Source: Lewinellaceae bacterium (lineage in GTDB: Bacteria; Bacteroidota; Bacteroidia; Chitinophagales; Saprospiraceae). From it: a stretch of DNA of 64,000 bases. The position numbers were made by a program, and so were the translations under genes. Shown here one piece after another: positions 23,560-32,683 of this stretch. The DNA lies in NCBI GenBank assembly GCA_016716135.1, contig JADJWX010000013.1, positions 193,545 to 257,544 of the forward strand, read 5' to 3'. The notes below the pieces were generated by a model. The model was not told the origin of the DNA, searched no databases, and was given only the letters and a program-made list of their open reading frames with translations. Position 1 is the first letter of the stretch; each line of letters starts with the position of its first letter.

Positions 23560-26547
23560 ATGAAGTATTTTACATTTCTGGTGAAATTATTCCGGATATT
23601 TTTTTCTCAGGGAGCTAATTCCCGTTTTTCGACAGCAAGCCTGTTTCGGCCCCACCCCCATCCCATCCCCCCGGGGGGAGGGGTGTCTCCGCTCATTCCA
23701 GATTACCGGCAACGTGAGGGCAAGCCCCCCTCCCTCCGGGGGGAGGGGATGGGGGTGGGGTTGCTCCTCCTCCTGCTCCTGCCCGCCACCTTCCATGCCC
23801 AGGTCAGCTGCATCCCCGTTTTTCCAAAAACAGCCGACGACGTCACCATCACCTTCGATGCCACGCAAGGCAACGGCGCACTGGTTGGTACGAGCCCGGT
23901 GTATGCGCACCTCGGCGTTATCACCAACCTCAGTACTTCTCCGTCCGACTGGAAACATGTGACCACCACCTGGGGCGTAGCCGATCCGGTGGGGGCTATG
24001 ACCAATGCCGGCGCCAACCTGTGGACCAAGTCGTTCAACATCAAGTCGTTTTTCAACATACAGCCCGGCGAGGAGGTGCAGAGCCTGGCCATGGTGTTCC
24101 GGAATGCCGACGGGAGCAAGGTTGGCCGCGCTACGGATGGCAGCGATATTTTTTACCCGGTTTATCCCGATGACATCGGGTTGCAAACGGCAATTGTCAC
24201 CCCGGCCTCCGAACTGCTGCTCACCACGGCCGGCAGCCAGGTGCCGGTCAAGGCAGCCTCAACCGTCACGGCTAACCTGACCCTCTACGACAACGGCGTG
24301 CAGGTGTTCAACACCACCGGCGCCCTGCTGGAAACCAGTATTACGGCGGCCAACGGCGTGCACAAGGTGGAAGTTGTTGCCGAAGCCAACGGCGACCGCG
24401 ACACAGCCGGTTTTATTTACATTGTGCCGGCCATGCAAGCGCCGGAAAATCCACCTGCCGGCACCCAGTACGGTATCAATTACGTCGACGATACTACCGT
24501 GCGGCTCCAACTGTACGCGCCCGGCAAGCAGGTGATCTACCTCATCGGCGACTTCAACGACTGGACGCCCAGCGAAGCCTACCAACTCAAACGCAATATA
24601 CTCAGCAATATCTGGTGGATCGAACTGACCGGCCTCACACCCGGCCAGCCTTACCGCTTCCAGTACCTGGTAGACGGCACGCTCAAGATTGCCGACCCGC
24701 TCAGCACGCTCGTGCTTGACCCCTGGAACGACGGGTTCATTCCGCCGCTCACATACCCCAACCTGCTGCCCTACCCGGCGGGAAAAACCTTCGGTATGGT
24801 GTCGGTTTTGCAAACGGCCCAACCACCCTTCAACTGGCAGGCCACCAACTACACCCGGCCCAAAAAGACCGACCTCGTGGTGTACGAACTCCTGCTGCGC
24901 GATTTCATCGACCGGCATGATTACACCACCCTGCTCGATACGCTGGATTATTTGGAAAAACTCGGTGTAACGGCTATTGAACTCATGCCCGTCAACGAGT
25001 TCGACGGAAACAACAGCTGGGGCTACAACCCTTCGTTTCACAAAGCCCTCGACAAGTATTACGGTACGGCCGAAGATTTTAAACGCTTCATCGACGCCTG
25101 CCACCAGCGCAACATGGCCGTGATCGTGGATGTAGTCTTCAACCAGGCCACCGGCCTGAGCCCGCTCGCACAACTTTTCTGGGATGCCGTCAACAGCCGC
25201 CCCGCAGCCAACAACCCCTGGCTGAACCCCACAGCAAAACACGAATTCAACGTATTCAACGACTTCAACCACGAAAGCGCGCTGACCAAAATTTATGTAA
25301 AAAATTGCCTGGAGTACTGGATGAAGGAATTTAAGATCGACGGGTTCCGCTTTGACTTGTCCAAGGGTTTTACTCAAAAAAACACCCTCGGCAGTGTAAG
25401 CGCCTGGGGGAATTACGACGCTTCCCGGGTGGCTATCTGGAAAAACTACGCCGACTTTATGTGGAGCATCGACCCGGACAGCTACGTTATTCTCGAACAC
25501 TTTGCCGACAACGACGAGGAAAAAGAACTGGCCGAATACGGCATGATGCTCTGGGGAAATATGCATGGCGCGTACAAGGACGTTGCCCGCGGCTTTTCCT
25601 CCGCAGCTAATGCTGACCTCCGCTGGATCAGTCATACGCAACGCGGCTGGAATGTCCCGCACCTCATTGGTTACATGGAAAGCCACGACGAAGAACGCAT
25701 CGCCTACGAATGCCTGACCTCCGGCAACAACAGCATACCGAGTTACAACGTGCGCTCGCCCATCGTTGCCATGCGCCGCCTCGAAATGCTGGCCAACCTG
25801 CTGTACACCGTGCCGGGCCCGAAAATGCTCTGGGAATTCGGCGAACTGGGCTACGACTTTTCCATCAACTGGTGCGTAGACGGCACCGTTAACAATTGCC
25901 GCCTCGACCCCAAGCCCATCCGCTGGGATTACCTCGACGATCCTTACCGTCGCCGTTTGCACGACATAACCGCCGCCCTGCTGCACCTGCGCACCACACA
26001 GGATGTGTTTGAAACCAGCGATTTCCAACTCAACCTCGGTAGCGGACAGGTAAAAAGCATTTACCTGAACAGCCCGGGCATGAACGCCGTCGTGATGGCC
26101 AATGTAGGTGTCACCGCCACAAATGCAACGATGAACTTCCAACACACCGGCACCTGGTACGAATACTACACCGGCAACACCTTGGATGTAACCAATGCCG
26201 CCACCGACATCAACCTCGGCCCGGGTGAATACCGGCTCTACCTCGACCAGTTTGTGCCGGTACCCAACGGCCTGAATACCACTTCGGCCGCCGCTGTCGA
26301 TGGCCCGGTCAACGACCTGGAAGTGTATCCCAATCCCGTGCGCGACCAGTTTTTTGTCGACTTTACCCTTCGGGAAAAAAGTCCCGTCCGGGTGGCTGTG
26401 TACGACCTGACGGGCCGGGAGGTGGCCGCTGTCTGGTCGGGTGAATTGCCGGTTGGTATGCAGCAGTTTCAGGTGGATGCTACGGCCTGGGCGCCGGGCG
26501 TGTATTTTGTGCGGGTGGGGAACGCGGTGCGGAAGATAGTCCGGTAA
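23560..26547 (+). CDS. Secreted GH13 alpha-amylase-family enzyme with T9SS type A signal
   Basis: 995 residues from ATG 23560. A central E-set/CBM48-like domain (near residue 305 onwards; YLIGDFNDWTPSEAYQL) precedes the GH13 barrel. Catalytic features: DVVFNQ (region I), FRFDLSK with nucleophile Asp599 (II), ILEHF with Glu646 (III), and SHD with Asp710 (IV). The chain ends in a T9SS type A domain (LEVYPNPVRDQFFVDF to KIVR). It should hydrolyse or rearrange alpha-glucans at the surface. The N-terminus is odd: a C/G-rich palindromic element (23650-23770) is inserted after MKYFTFLVKLFRIFF, and the hydrophobic stretch GVGLLLLLLLPATFHAQ that follows could serve as signal peptide from an internal ATG at 23749. 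The frame is also open upstream to 23452. Confidence 0.9.
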   Translation: MKYFTFLVKLFRIFFSQGANSRFSTASLFRPHPHPIPPGGGVSPLIPDYRQREGKPPSLRGEGMGVGLLLLLLLPATFHAQVSCIPVFPKTADDVTITFDATQGNGALVGTSPVYAHLGVITNLSTSPSDWKHVTTTWGVADPVGAMTNAGANLWTKSFNIKSFFNIQPGEEVQSLAMVFRNADGSKVGRATDGSDIFYPVYPDDIGLQTAIVTPASELLLTTAGSQVPVKAASTVTANLTLYDNGVQVFNTTGALLETSITAANGVHKVEVVAEANGDRDTAGFIYIVPAMQAPENPPAGTQYGINYVDDTTVRLQLYAPGKQVIYLIGDFNDWTPSEAYQLKRNILSNIWWIELTGLTPGQPYRFQYLVDGTLKIADPLSTLVLDPWNDGFIPPLTYPNLLPYPAGKTFGMVSVLQTAQPPFNWQATNYTRPKKTDLVVYELLLRDFIDRHDYTTLLDTLDYLEKLGVTAIELMPVNEFDGNNSWGYNPSFHKALDKYYGTAEDFKRFIDACHQRNMAVIVDVVFNQATGLSPLAQLFWDAVNSRPAANNPWLNPTAKHEFNVFNDFNHESALTKIYVKNCLEYWMKEFKIDGFRFDLSKGFTQKNTLGSVSAWGNYDASRVAIWKNYADFMWSIDPDSYVILEHFADNDEEKELAEYGMMLWGNMHGAYKDVARGFSSAANADLRWISHTQRGWNVPHLIGYMESHDEERIAYECLTSGNNSIPSYNVRSPIVAMRRLEMLANLLYTVPGPKMLWEFGELGYDFSINWCVDGTVNNCRLDPKPIRWDYLDDPYRRRLHDITAALLHLRTTQDVFETSDFQLNLGSGQVKSIYLNSPGMNAVVMANVGVTATNATMNFQHTGTWYEYYTGNTLDVTNAATDINLGPGEYRLYLDQFVPVPNGLNTTSAAAVDGPVNDLEVYPNPVRDQFFVDFTLREKSPVRVAVYDLTGREVAAVWSGELPVGMQQFQVDATAWAPGVYFVRVGNAVRKIVR
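23650..23770. repeat. Palindromic G/C element inside the GH13 signal-peptide region
   Basis: CCCCACCCCCATCCC near 23652 and GGGATGGGGGTGGGG near 23746 are opposing arms, with further CCCCCC/GGGGGG runs inside. It encodes RPHPHPIPPGGG on one side and LRGEGMGVG on the other, as expected for an RPE-like palindromic element in frame with a coding sequence. Related CCCC-rich palindromes occur at 11350-11400 and 26700-26730. Confidence 0.6.
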
Positions 26548-26723
26548 CGGTAGAAGCGTGCGGGGGTGCCTTCGAGTCACCCCTTCACTGGTCGCACAGT
26601 TGTAACCAAAACTCGTCCTGCGACTTGAAGTCTGTGCATTACACACAAGCTGACGAATATGAATTTTTGTGGCTTAAGTTCATTTTTCAGTGGCTTGTCA
26701 ACCCCATCCCCTCCCCCAAATGG

Positions 26724-26969
26724 GAGGGGGACCAGGGCAAACGCATTAAAATCTCGAGCGACCTCGGAGAGGTCAAATATTTGTAGAAAAGGATCGAACA
26801 AGACGTGATTCACGACCTCGGAGAGGTCGAATTTGTGTTACGGTCAAATAATTCGACACTGATTCGACCTCTCCGAGGTCGTGAACCTGGCTCTAACAGA
26901 CCGGATGCTACAAATATTTGACCTCTCCGAGGTCAGTTATATTTTAATGCGTCTGCCCTGCCTCTCCCC
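26724..26969. repeat. Nested palindrome with four GACCTCGGAGAGGTC units
   Basis: The outer arms (26724-26752 and 26941-26969) share GGG..CAGGGCA-ACGCATTAAAAT and its reverse complement, with a few mismatches. Inside are two copies of GACCTCGGAGAGGTC (26760-26774, 26814-26828) and two of its reverse complement (26866-26880, 26920-26934), each itself a short palindrome (GACCTC-3-GAGGTC). CAAATATTTG flanks the outer two copies. It fills the gap between the convergent GH13 and YfcC genes. The preceding 26548-26640 contains a degenerate GGGGGTGCCTTCGAGTCACCCC. Confidence 0.8.
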
Positions 26970-26985
26970 CCTCACTTGTCGGAAA

Positions 26986-28479
26986 TCACAGCACCCCCAC
27001 CGTCAGCACCGCCATAGATAACAGCAGTAACAGCAGCAGCAGCGGGGTGATAAACCGCATCCATTTGTCGAAACCCACCTGCACCATAGCCAGCGAAGCC
27101 AGGATAAGGCTAGTGGGGTTGATAAAGGCGAACAGCCCTTGCCCGTAGGCGTAGGCGCTTACCACCATTTCCCGGCCAATGCCGACCACATCGGCCAGCG
27201 GCGCCATGATGGGCATGGTGAGCACCGCCATACCCGAGGAAGAAGGCACAAAAAACGACAGCCCGGCGTACAGCAGCATCATCACATTGATAAACAGGCC
27301 TTTGCCCATGCCTTGCACGGTATTGCTCGAATAGTACAGCAGCGTGTCGCTGATGCGGCCGTCTTCCATCAGCACCGTCACGCCCCGCGCAATGCCGATG
27401 ATAAGCGCTACGCTCAACAGGTCATTTGCGCCTTTAACAAAGGCCTCGACAAAGGCCTTCTCCCGGATACGGGCAATCAGCGCGATCAGGAGCGACCCGG
27501 CAAAAAACACCGTAGTCATTTCCAAAAACCACCATTCCAGGCGGGAAACGCCGTAGATCATAACCACGAAGCAGGAAATAAACACGAGGAGCGTTAGCCG
27601 GATCGTGTTGGTGAAAGCCGGTGGTTTATCGGTTTTGGTGTGCAGGAAAAGCGCTTCAATCTGCGCCTTTTGATCGTAGATCAGCGATTTTGACGGGTCT
27701 TTTTTAACTTTTTCCGCGTAGCGGATGATATACCACAGGCAAAGCAACAGCCCGGCGCCCAGCATAAATGCCCGGCCTTCGATGCCGTTTACCCAGTTGG
27801 TACCGGCGGTGTCGGAGGCGATGATCACGCTGAAGGGGTTGACCGTGGAGGCCATCGTGCCCAGGGAAGAGCCGATGTAAATGGCCGCCAGGGCCACCAT
27901 GGCATCGTAGCCTGCCGCCAGAAATACCGGCACCAGGATGGGGTAAAACGCGATCGTTTCTTCCGCCAGCCCGAAGGTGGTACCCCCGGCCGCGATCAGG
28001 CAGGTGATGATCACGATGAGCAGTGATTCGCGCCCCTTCAAGGTGCGGGCCAGCCAGGCCACGCCGGCATCGAACGCGCCGGTGTGGTACACCACGCCAA
28101 TAAAACCGCCGATGATCAGCACGAACAAAATCACATCGATCGCCTCCATAATGCCGCGGAGGGGCGATTGCAGGAAGGCCATAAATCCCTGTGGCTTGCT
28201 TTCCAGCTTTTGGTACGTACCGGGAATGGCCACGGGTTTCCAGATATCGCCGTTGGTAAATTTTTCCAGCGGCACTTTGACGCCCAACCGGTCGAGCGTA
28301 GCCTGGTCGGCCGGGAAAATGCTGTCCTGCCCGGCATGGCTGCGTACGAATTTTTGTTGATCCTTGTTGTAGCTCAGGCGGTCAAACTGTCCGGCGGGAA
28401 TAAGCCAGGTCAGGCCGGCGACCAGGGCGGCGATGAGGAGCAGCACGGTATGGGCGGTCGGGAATTGCAGTTTTTTCAT
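26986..28479 (-). CDS. YfcC-family membrane carrier
   Basis: 497 residues with 12 or so hydrophobic helices. Start MKKLQFPTAHTVLLLIAALV. It matches the YfcC/C4-dicarboxylate-anaerobic-carrier superfamily by length and features such as GGTTFGLAEETIAFYPILVP, a conserved re-entrant segment, and GTMASTVNPFSVIIASD. An N-terminal soluble loop (about residues 35-90) sits between the first helices. Family knowledge: YfcC-type proteins are inner-membrane transporters, some linked to acetate or amino-acid uptake; the substrate here is not predictable. It lies 28 nt downstream of the peptidoglycan-binding protein gene in the same direction, so the two may form an operon, with the carrier perhaps taking up amino acids or peptides from cell-wall turnover (inference). 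Confidence 0.85.
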   Translation of the reverse strand: MKKLQFPTAHTVLLLIAALVAGLTWLIPAGQFDRLSYNKDQQKFVRSHAGQDSIFPADQATLDRLGVKVPLEKFTNGDIWKPVAIPGTYQKLESKPQGFMAFLQSPLRGIMEAIDVILFVLIIGGFIGVVYHTGAFDAGVAWLARTLKGRESLLIVIITCLIAAGGTTFGLAEETIAFYPILVPVFLAAGYDAMVALAAIYIGSSLGTMASTVNPFSVIIASDTAGTNWVNGIEGRAFMLGAGLLLCLWYIIRYAEKVKKDPSKSLIYDQKAQIEALFLHTKTDKPPAFTNTIRLTLLVFISCFVVMIYGVSRLEWWFLEMTTVFFAGSLLIALIARIREKAFVEAFVKGANDLLSVALIIGIARGVTVLMEDGRISDTLLYYSSNTVQGMGKGLFINVMMLLYAGLSFFVPSSSGMAVLTMPIMAPLADVVGIGREMVVSAYAYGQGLFAFINPTSLILASLAMVQVGFDKWMRFITPLLLLLLLLSMAVLTVGVL

Positions 28480-28507
28480 GGATGTGTGTTTGAAATGGCC
28501 GACCCGG

Positions 28508-29755
28508 TCAGAACCCGCCTTGCCGGAGTTTTTTCACGTCTTCGGCGATGAAACTTTCGTCCCAGCCCTTAAAATTCCGGAATGTTTCGTCGCGCCCAAG
28601 CATGTAGCGGATCGTTTGCACGCCGGGTGGCGCGTAGGTCAGGACGAGGTCGGTGAAGAGGTTGTACGCGCCCCGGGTTTTGCGGGAAAGCAGGTCATTC
28701 TGGTTGCGGGCGGCAAAATGCGAGCAGTCGATAAGATTACCCTGGTGATTGATGTAGGCGTTGCCGGCAATCACCTGGCAGCCTGCCGAAAAGTTGGTGG
28801 TGCCGATGCCCGACCAGTGGATATTGATGGTGGTATTGGGAGCAGGGTCGAGGCCGCGTTTGACATCGGCGGTGGTAAGCGAGCGGTCAAAATCCTTGTC
28901 GCGGAATACCAGCACGCCGGGCCCGGCCGGGCGCAGGGCCTGGTAGATTTTAGCGGCGTGGCTGAGTTTGTGCCAGCCGAAGCGGTATTCATGCTGGCTT
29001 TCGACGAGAAAAGGCAGGTCGGACCGGTCGGCCATGTTCGGGCTGGGGTCGGTAGAGCCCCAGAACTTGAACACCTGCCCGTTGATGAGCAGGACGAACA
29101 GGTCGTTGTTTTCGCGGCGGGAGCCGGTGATGCGCTCGTCTTCGCCGCAGCGGATACCGATCAGGTGGATCGTTTTGCTGCGAGTATCCCAGTCGGCCAC
29201 TTTTTGAGTGTCGGTAGTCCGGTCGAACTGTTCCACGAGATGGAGAATGGGGTGCCTGCTTTTAATTTTTGAAAAATGGCTTTTGGCCGCCCGGAGCAAC
29301 TTGGTCCATTTTTTAAACTCCGGCGTTGATTTCCGGTAGTTGATACGGCCCCAATCGCAGACGAAGGCCTTTTTCCGGGCCTTGTCTTTTTGCCAGGCAT
29401 CGATAAAACTCCAGGTTAGCGGGCCAACTACACCGTCGGGCGTGCCGATGCCACTGTCGCCTTCCACGGTTCGGATGTACTCCTGGAACAAGCGTGTGGC
29501 TGCCTGTGTGGCATACCCGAATACGCCATCCACGGCGGCCTTGGGCATGAAGCCGGTTTTTTTCAGAAATCGCTGTAGTTCCTGGATGTTCCGCCCGCCC
29601 ACGGGCTCAAAATCGCGCCAGGTAGCCTCATCGCGAAACATGGCTTTGTTGCGCAGGCCGGGCGCCATGCCGGCATGGTAGAGTTCCAGAAATTTGTGTT
29701 TGTCCGCAGGCAGGGCATTTTCATCAACGTTCCCAATTTTCAAAATGGTTGCCAT
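28508..29755 (-). CDS. Peptidoglycan-binding-domain protein, possible cell-wall enzyme
   Basis: 415 residues, no obvious signal peptide. Residues about 50-130 form a PG_binding_1-like repeat: NIQELQRFLKKTGFMPKAAV followed by DGVFGYATQAATRLFQ, and GTPDGVVGPLTW. The C-terminal half has NIHWSGIGTTNFSAGCQVIA, a Ser-x-Gly-Cys-x-x-Ile arrangement that recalls the catalytic SHGC motif of L,D-transpeptidases and the SxGC motif of phage endolysin-like proteins. That suggests an enzyme acting on wall peptides, but His is absent from the expected place, so activity is unsure. It heads a likely two-gene operon with the YfcC carrier. Confidence 0.6.
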   Translation of the reverse strand: MATILKIGNVDENALPADKHKFLELYHAGMAPGLRNKAMFRDEATWRDFEPVGGRNIQELQRFLKKTGFMPKAAVDGVFGYATQAATRLFQEYIRTVEGDSGIGTPDGVVGPLTWSFIDAWQKDKARKKAFVCDWGRINYRKSTPEFKKWTKLLRAAKSHFSKIKSRHPILHLVEQFDRTTDTQKVADWDTRSKTIHLIGIRCGEDERITGSRRENNDLFVLLINGQVFKFWGSTDPSPNMADRSDLPFLVESQHEYRFGWHKLSHAAKIYQALRPAGPGVLVFRDKDFDRSLTTADVKRGLDPAPNTTINIHWSGIGTTNFSAGCQVIAGNAYINHQGNLIDCSHFAARNQNDLLSRKTRGAYNLFTDLVLTYAPPGVQTIRYMLGRDETFRNFKGWDESFIAEDVKKLRQGGF

Positions 29756-30458
29756 GGTCGGGAAATCAAAAAGTTAGTGTATGACGGCTGATTTACCGGG
29801 CTTAAGGTATAGGATTGGCCGGAGTTTAACGGCAAGGGGTTGTGATTTTTTTGAATCATGTATGCAACCGGACATCGAATAACCCGGGTTTGCGATAAGT
29901 TGGAGGCGGTTAGGCTATTGTCGGCGTGACTCGTACAGCTTCGCATTGTAATTCGATAAATGAGATTAGCAGTCAGGCGACTTCGAGTATTCAGAACACA
30001 TGGGGTTGTATTATAAATTACACGGAATAGGATACTTTCAAATTTTCAACACATAGGCACATAGGCCACAGAGAAAAAGCCTCTGCGGCCTATGTGCCTA
30101 TGTGTTAAAAAAAACAGTCTGGGTCGGGCGAATTGACAAAAGCACAGATGAAACAGCCTCTAGTATTATCTGTTTTTTAGGTGAAGTCGTAGGAGTTACG
30201 CCGACAATACGCACGGCACAGCAAAAAATGCACCGCACAAACAATCTGAAAAAATGACGCTTTTCTATCGTTTTTCTGTCAAAATTTCATAAATTGTTAA
30301 AAATTGAATTAAATAAACTGTCAATTTTTCACCGGATTCCGACTGGCATTTTGTTTGATGCGGCATAGTCGAACATGTTTACAGAATCGGTTTTGTAATA
30401 ACTGTTTTTGATCGTTTCGCGATTTTTCAAATTGTTTAACCTTTAAAAAAAGTTGATT
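29756..30458. other. Long intergenic region with 20-bp inverted repeat
   Basis: No gene seen in 703 bp. A hairpin with AACACATAGGCACATAGGCC (30048-30067) and its exact reverse complement (30087-30106), 19-nt loop, stands in the middle. From about 30230 the sequence is A/T-rich and leads to the hsp20 start. A degenerate GACTTCGAGT occurs near 29970. No promoter could be set with confidence. Confidence 0.6.
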
Positions 30459-30911
30459 ATGGCACTGATCAAAAGTAATTCCGGGTTGCTCCCGGCTTTC
30501 CCCCGGTTGTTTGACGATTTTTTCACCAAAGATCTTTTTGACTGGAACGACCGGCATTTCTCCACAACCAATACGACGATCCCCGCGGTAAACATCATCG
30601 AATCGAAGGATGCCTTCATGGTCGAAATGGCCGCTCCGGGCATGTCGAAGAAAGATTTCAACATCGAACTGGAGAACGAAATGCTGAAAATCACCTCCGA
30701 GAAGGAGTTCAGCAACGGCCTCAAGGAAGGCGACCGCTATACCCGCCGCGAATTCAGTTACCAATCCTTCCAACGCAGTTTCCACTTGCCGAAAAGCATC
30801 GTGGACCTCGAAAAGGTGAACGCCAAATACGAAGACGGCGTGTTGCGGGTCATGATCCCGAAGCGGGAAGAAGCCAAAGCACTGGCGCCGCGTATTATTG
30901 CGATTAAATAG
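30459..30911 (+). CDS. Hsp20-family small heat-shock protein
   Basis: 150 residues from ATG 30459 (MALIKSNSGLLPAFPRLFDD). It has the alpha-crystallin domain: AVNIIESKDAFMVEMAAPGM, then NIELENEMLKITSEKEF and FHLPKSIVDLEKVNAKYEDG with VLRVMIPK. The C-terminus (LAPRIIAIK) carries an I-x-I motif used for oligomer assembly. Small heat shock proteins hold unfolding proteins for refolding by other chaperones. About 106 nt separate it from the Do-type protease, with a GGCGTG/CACGCC hairpin between (about 30942-30966), so the two may share a stress-responsive region. Confidence 0.94.
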   Translation: MALIKSNSGLLPAFPRLFDDFFTKDLFDWNDRHFSTTNTTIPAVNIIESKDAFMVEMAAPGMSKKDFNIELENEMLKITSEKEFSNGLKEGDRYTRREFSYQSFQRSFHLPKSIVDLEKVNAKYEDGVLRVMIPKREEAKALAPRIIAIK

Positions 30912-31017
30912 CCGTCAAGATCGGATTGATTCTGCGAATAGTATCGGCGTGACACAAGCCACGCCGGTACTTGCGCATTAAATCTATAAAATTTGTATAA
31001 AAAACTATAAAGTAACT

Positions 31018-32523
31018 ATGAAACGAACATATTGGATTACGGCGCTTATTGCATTTGTTGTTACAGTGACGACGTATGGCCTGCTGTCGGTTGTTCAAAG
31101 CAACAGTGGCCGGACGGTGAAAATTGAACATATCGACGGCACGCCGGCTGCGAGCGCAGTCTACCGGTTGAACGAACATGGCGAAATGGAACCGCTCGAC
31201 TTTACTAAAGTGGCGGACCGGGTTATGGATGCCGTCGTGCATATTCGGACCACTGCTTCTGTGGCGCAAAACGGCCCTTCCGGCCAAGGTCCGTTTGAGG
31301 ATTTTTTTCGGAATGACCCTTTGCGCGAGTTTTTTGGCCGGCCCTTTGAATCGCCTAACCAACGCAACCGGGCGCCCCTGCGCATGGGGCAGGGCAGCGG
31401 CGTGCTGATCAGCCCGGACGGTTATATCGTGACCAATAACCACGTGGTGGCCGACGCCGACGACCTGGAGGTTACCCTGCACGACAACCGCAGCTACAAA
31501 GCCACCCTGATCGGCACCGACCCGACCACCGACCTGGCCCTGATCCGGATCAAGGAAAAAGAGCTGCCGACGCTGCCTTTTGTCAATTCCGACAACGTCA
31601 AAGTCGGCGAGTGGGTCATGGCTGTGGGCAACCCGTTTAACCTCACTTCGACGGTAACTGCAGGCATCGTGAGCGCCAAAGGCCGGAACATCAACATTCT
31701 CCGCGAACAATTTGCCGTGGAGAGCTTCATCCAGACCGACGCCGCCATTAACCCCGGCAACAGCGGCGGCGCCCTGGTCAATCTTCAGGGCGGCCTCATC
31801 GGCATCAATACGGCTATCGCCAGCCCGACAGGCACCTATTCGGGGTATGGCTTTGCCGTGCCGGCAAACATTGTGCAAAAAGTGGTGGAAGACCTCCTCA
31901 AATACGGTGTGGTGCAACGCGGAGTGCTCGGGGTCATGATCCGGACCGTGGATGGCAAACTGCAAAAAGAAATGAACCTCGACGTGACAACTGGAGCTTA
32001 CGTAGACAGCCTGCTGGAAAACAGCGCCGCCGCCGCAGCAGGTATCCGAACGGGCGATGTCATCGTAGCCATTGACGGCACTTCAATTGAAAATTCGCCC
32101 AAATTGCAGGAAACCATTGCCCGCCACCGGCCCGGCGATGCCGTACAGGTACAGGTAAATCGGAAAGGCAGCCTCAAGACGTTCGAAGTGACGCTAAACA
32201 ACCGCTCGGGCGATACCCGGCTGGTCAAAAAAGAACACCGGGAAACCCTCGGCATCCTTGGCGCCGACTTTGAATCCCTGGATGAAAAAACGGCCCGCGA
32301 ACTGGATATCGACGGCGGTGTGCTGGTGAAAAACCTGAATGCCGGCAAACTTCGCCGCAGCACCAACATGCGCGAAGGCTTCATTATCACCAAAGTGGAC
32401 GGTAAAACCGTCAAAAGTGTGGATGAACTGGCGGCCAGCCTGAAAGGCAAAACCGGCGGCGTGATGCTGGAAGGGGTGTATAAAGATGCCCCCGGCGTGT
32501 TTTATTACGCGATCGGGCTTTGA
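31018..32523 (+). CDS. Do/DegP-like periplasmic serine endoprotease
   Basis: 501 residues. An N-terminal membrane or signal segment (YWITALIAFVVTVTTYGLL) is followed by the trypsin-like domain with the triad His142 (in NNHVVADADD), Asp172 (in TTDLALIRI) and Ser249 (in NPGNSGGALVN). Two PDZ domains follow (near residues 330-400 with AGIRTGDVIVAIDG, and the final 90). This is the HtrA/DegP layout for periplasmic protein quality control. Bacteroidota annotate it as Do-family serine endopeptidase. Immediately downstream of the small heat shock gene, supporting a stress-protein unit. A palindrome follows its stop codon. Confidence 0.93.
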   Translation: MKRTYWITALIAFVVTVTTYGLLSVVQSNSGRTVKIEHIDGTPAASAVYRLNEHGEMEPLDFTKVADRVMDAVVHIRTTASVAQNGPSGQGPFEDFFRNDPLREFFGRPFESPNQRNRAPLRMGQGSGVLISPDGYIVTNNHVVADADDLEVTLHDNRSYKATLIGTDPTTDLALIRIKEKELPTLPFVNSDNVKVGEWVMAVGNPFNLTSTVTAGIVSAKGRNINILREQFAVESFIQTDAAINPGNSGGALVNLQGGLIGINTAIASPTGTYSGYGFAVPANIVQKVVEDLLKYGVVQRGVLGVMIRTVDGKLQKEMNLDVTTGAYVDSLLENSAAAAAGIRTGDVIVAIDGTSIENSPKLQETIARHRPGDAVQVQVNRKGSLKTFEVTLNNRSGDTRLVKKEHRETLGILGADFESLDEKTARELDIDGGVLVKNLNAGKLRRSTNMREGFIITKVDGKTVKSVDELAASLKGKTGGVMLEGVYKDAPGVFYYAIGL

Positions 32524-32524
32524 G

Positions 32525-32683
32525 TTTTTACCACGGACACGGAGAAGGCCTGCTCGTCCTACGACTTGAAGTCGTAGGACGAATAACGAACGTGGCCTGG
32601 CAAACATACGAGGCACGGATGACATGGAGGTTGTCCGCCGCAGGCAGTCAATCTCCGTGTCCTCCCTGTCTCCGTAGTAAAAA
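32525..32683. repeat. Nested palindrome with GACTTGAAGTC core
   Basis: A perfect hairpin TCGTCCTACGACT-TGA-AGTCGTAGGACGA (32554-32582) sits inside flanking arms CCACGGACACGGAG (about 32531-32544) and CTCCGTGTCCTCC (about 32653-32665). The ACTTGAAGT centre is the same as in the array at 2864-3721. The element fills the gap between the convergent protease and cyclase genes. Confidence 0.75.

Noticed and set aside
24259..26646. 795-residue frame on the minus strand opposite the GH13 gene
   Set aside because: No domain features; the plus strand has all four GH13 motifs and a T9SS domain.
29740..29946. 68-residue minus-strand frame before the peptidoglycan-binding gene
   Set aside because: Overlaps that gene's start region, composition is Ser/Thr/Asn-rich without pattern.
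30048..30106. Intrinsic terminator
   Set aside because: The stem is followed by an A-run on the plus strand and has no T-run after it on the minus strand; kept only as an inverted repeat.
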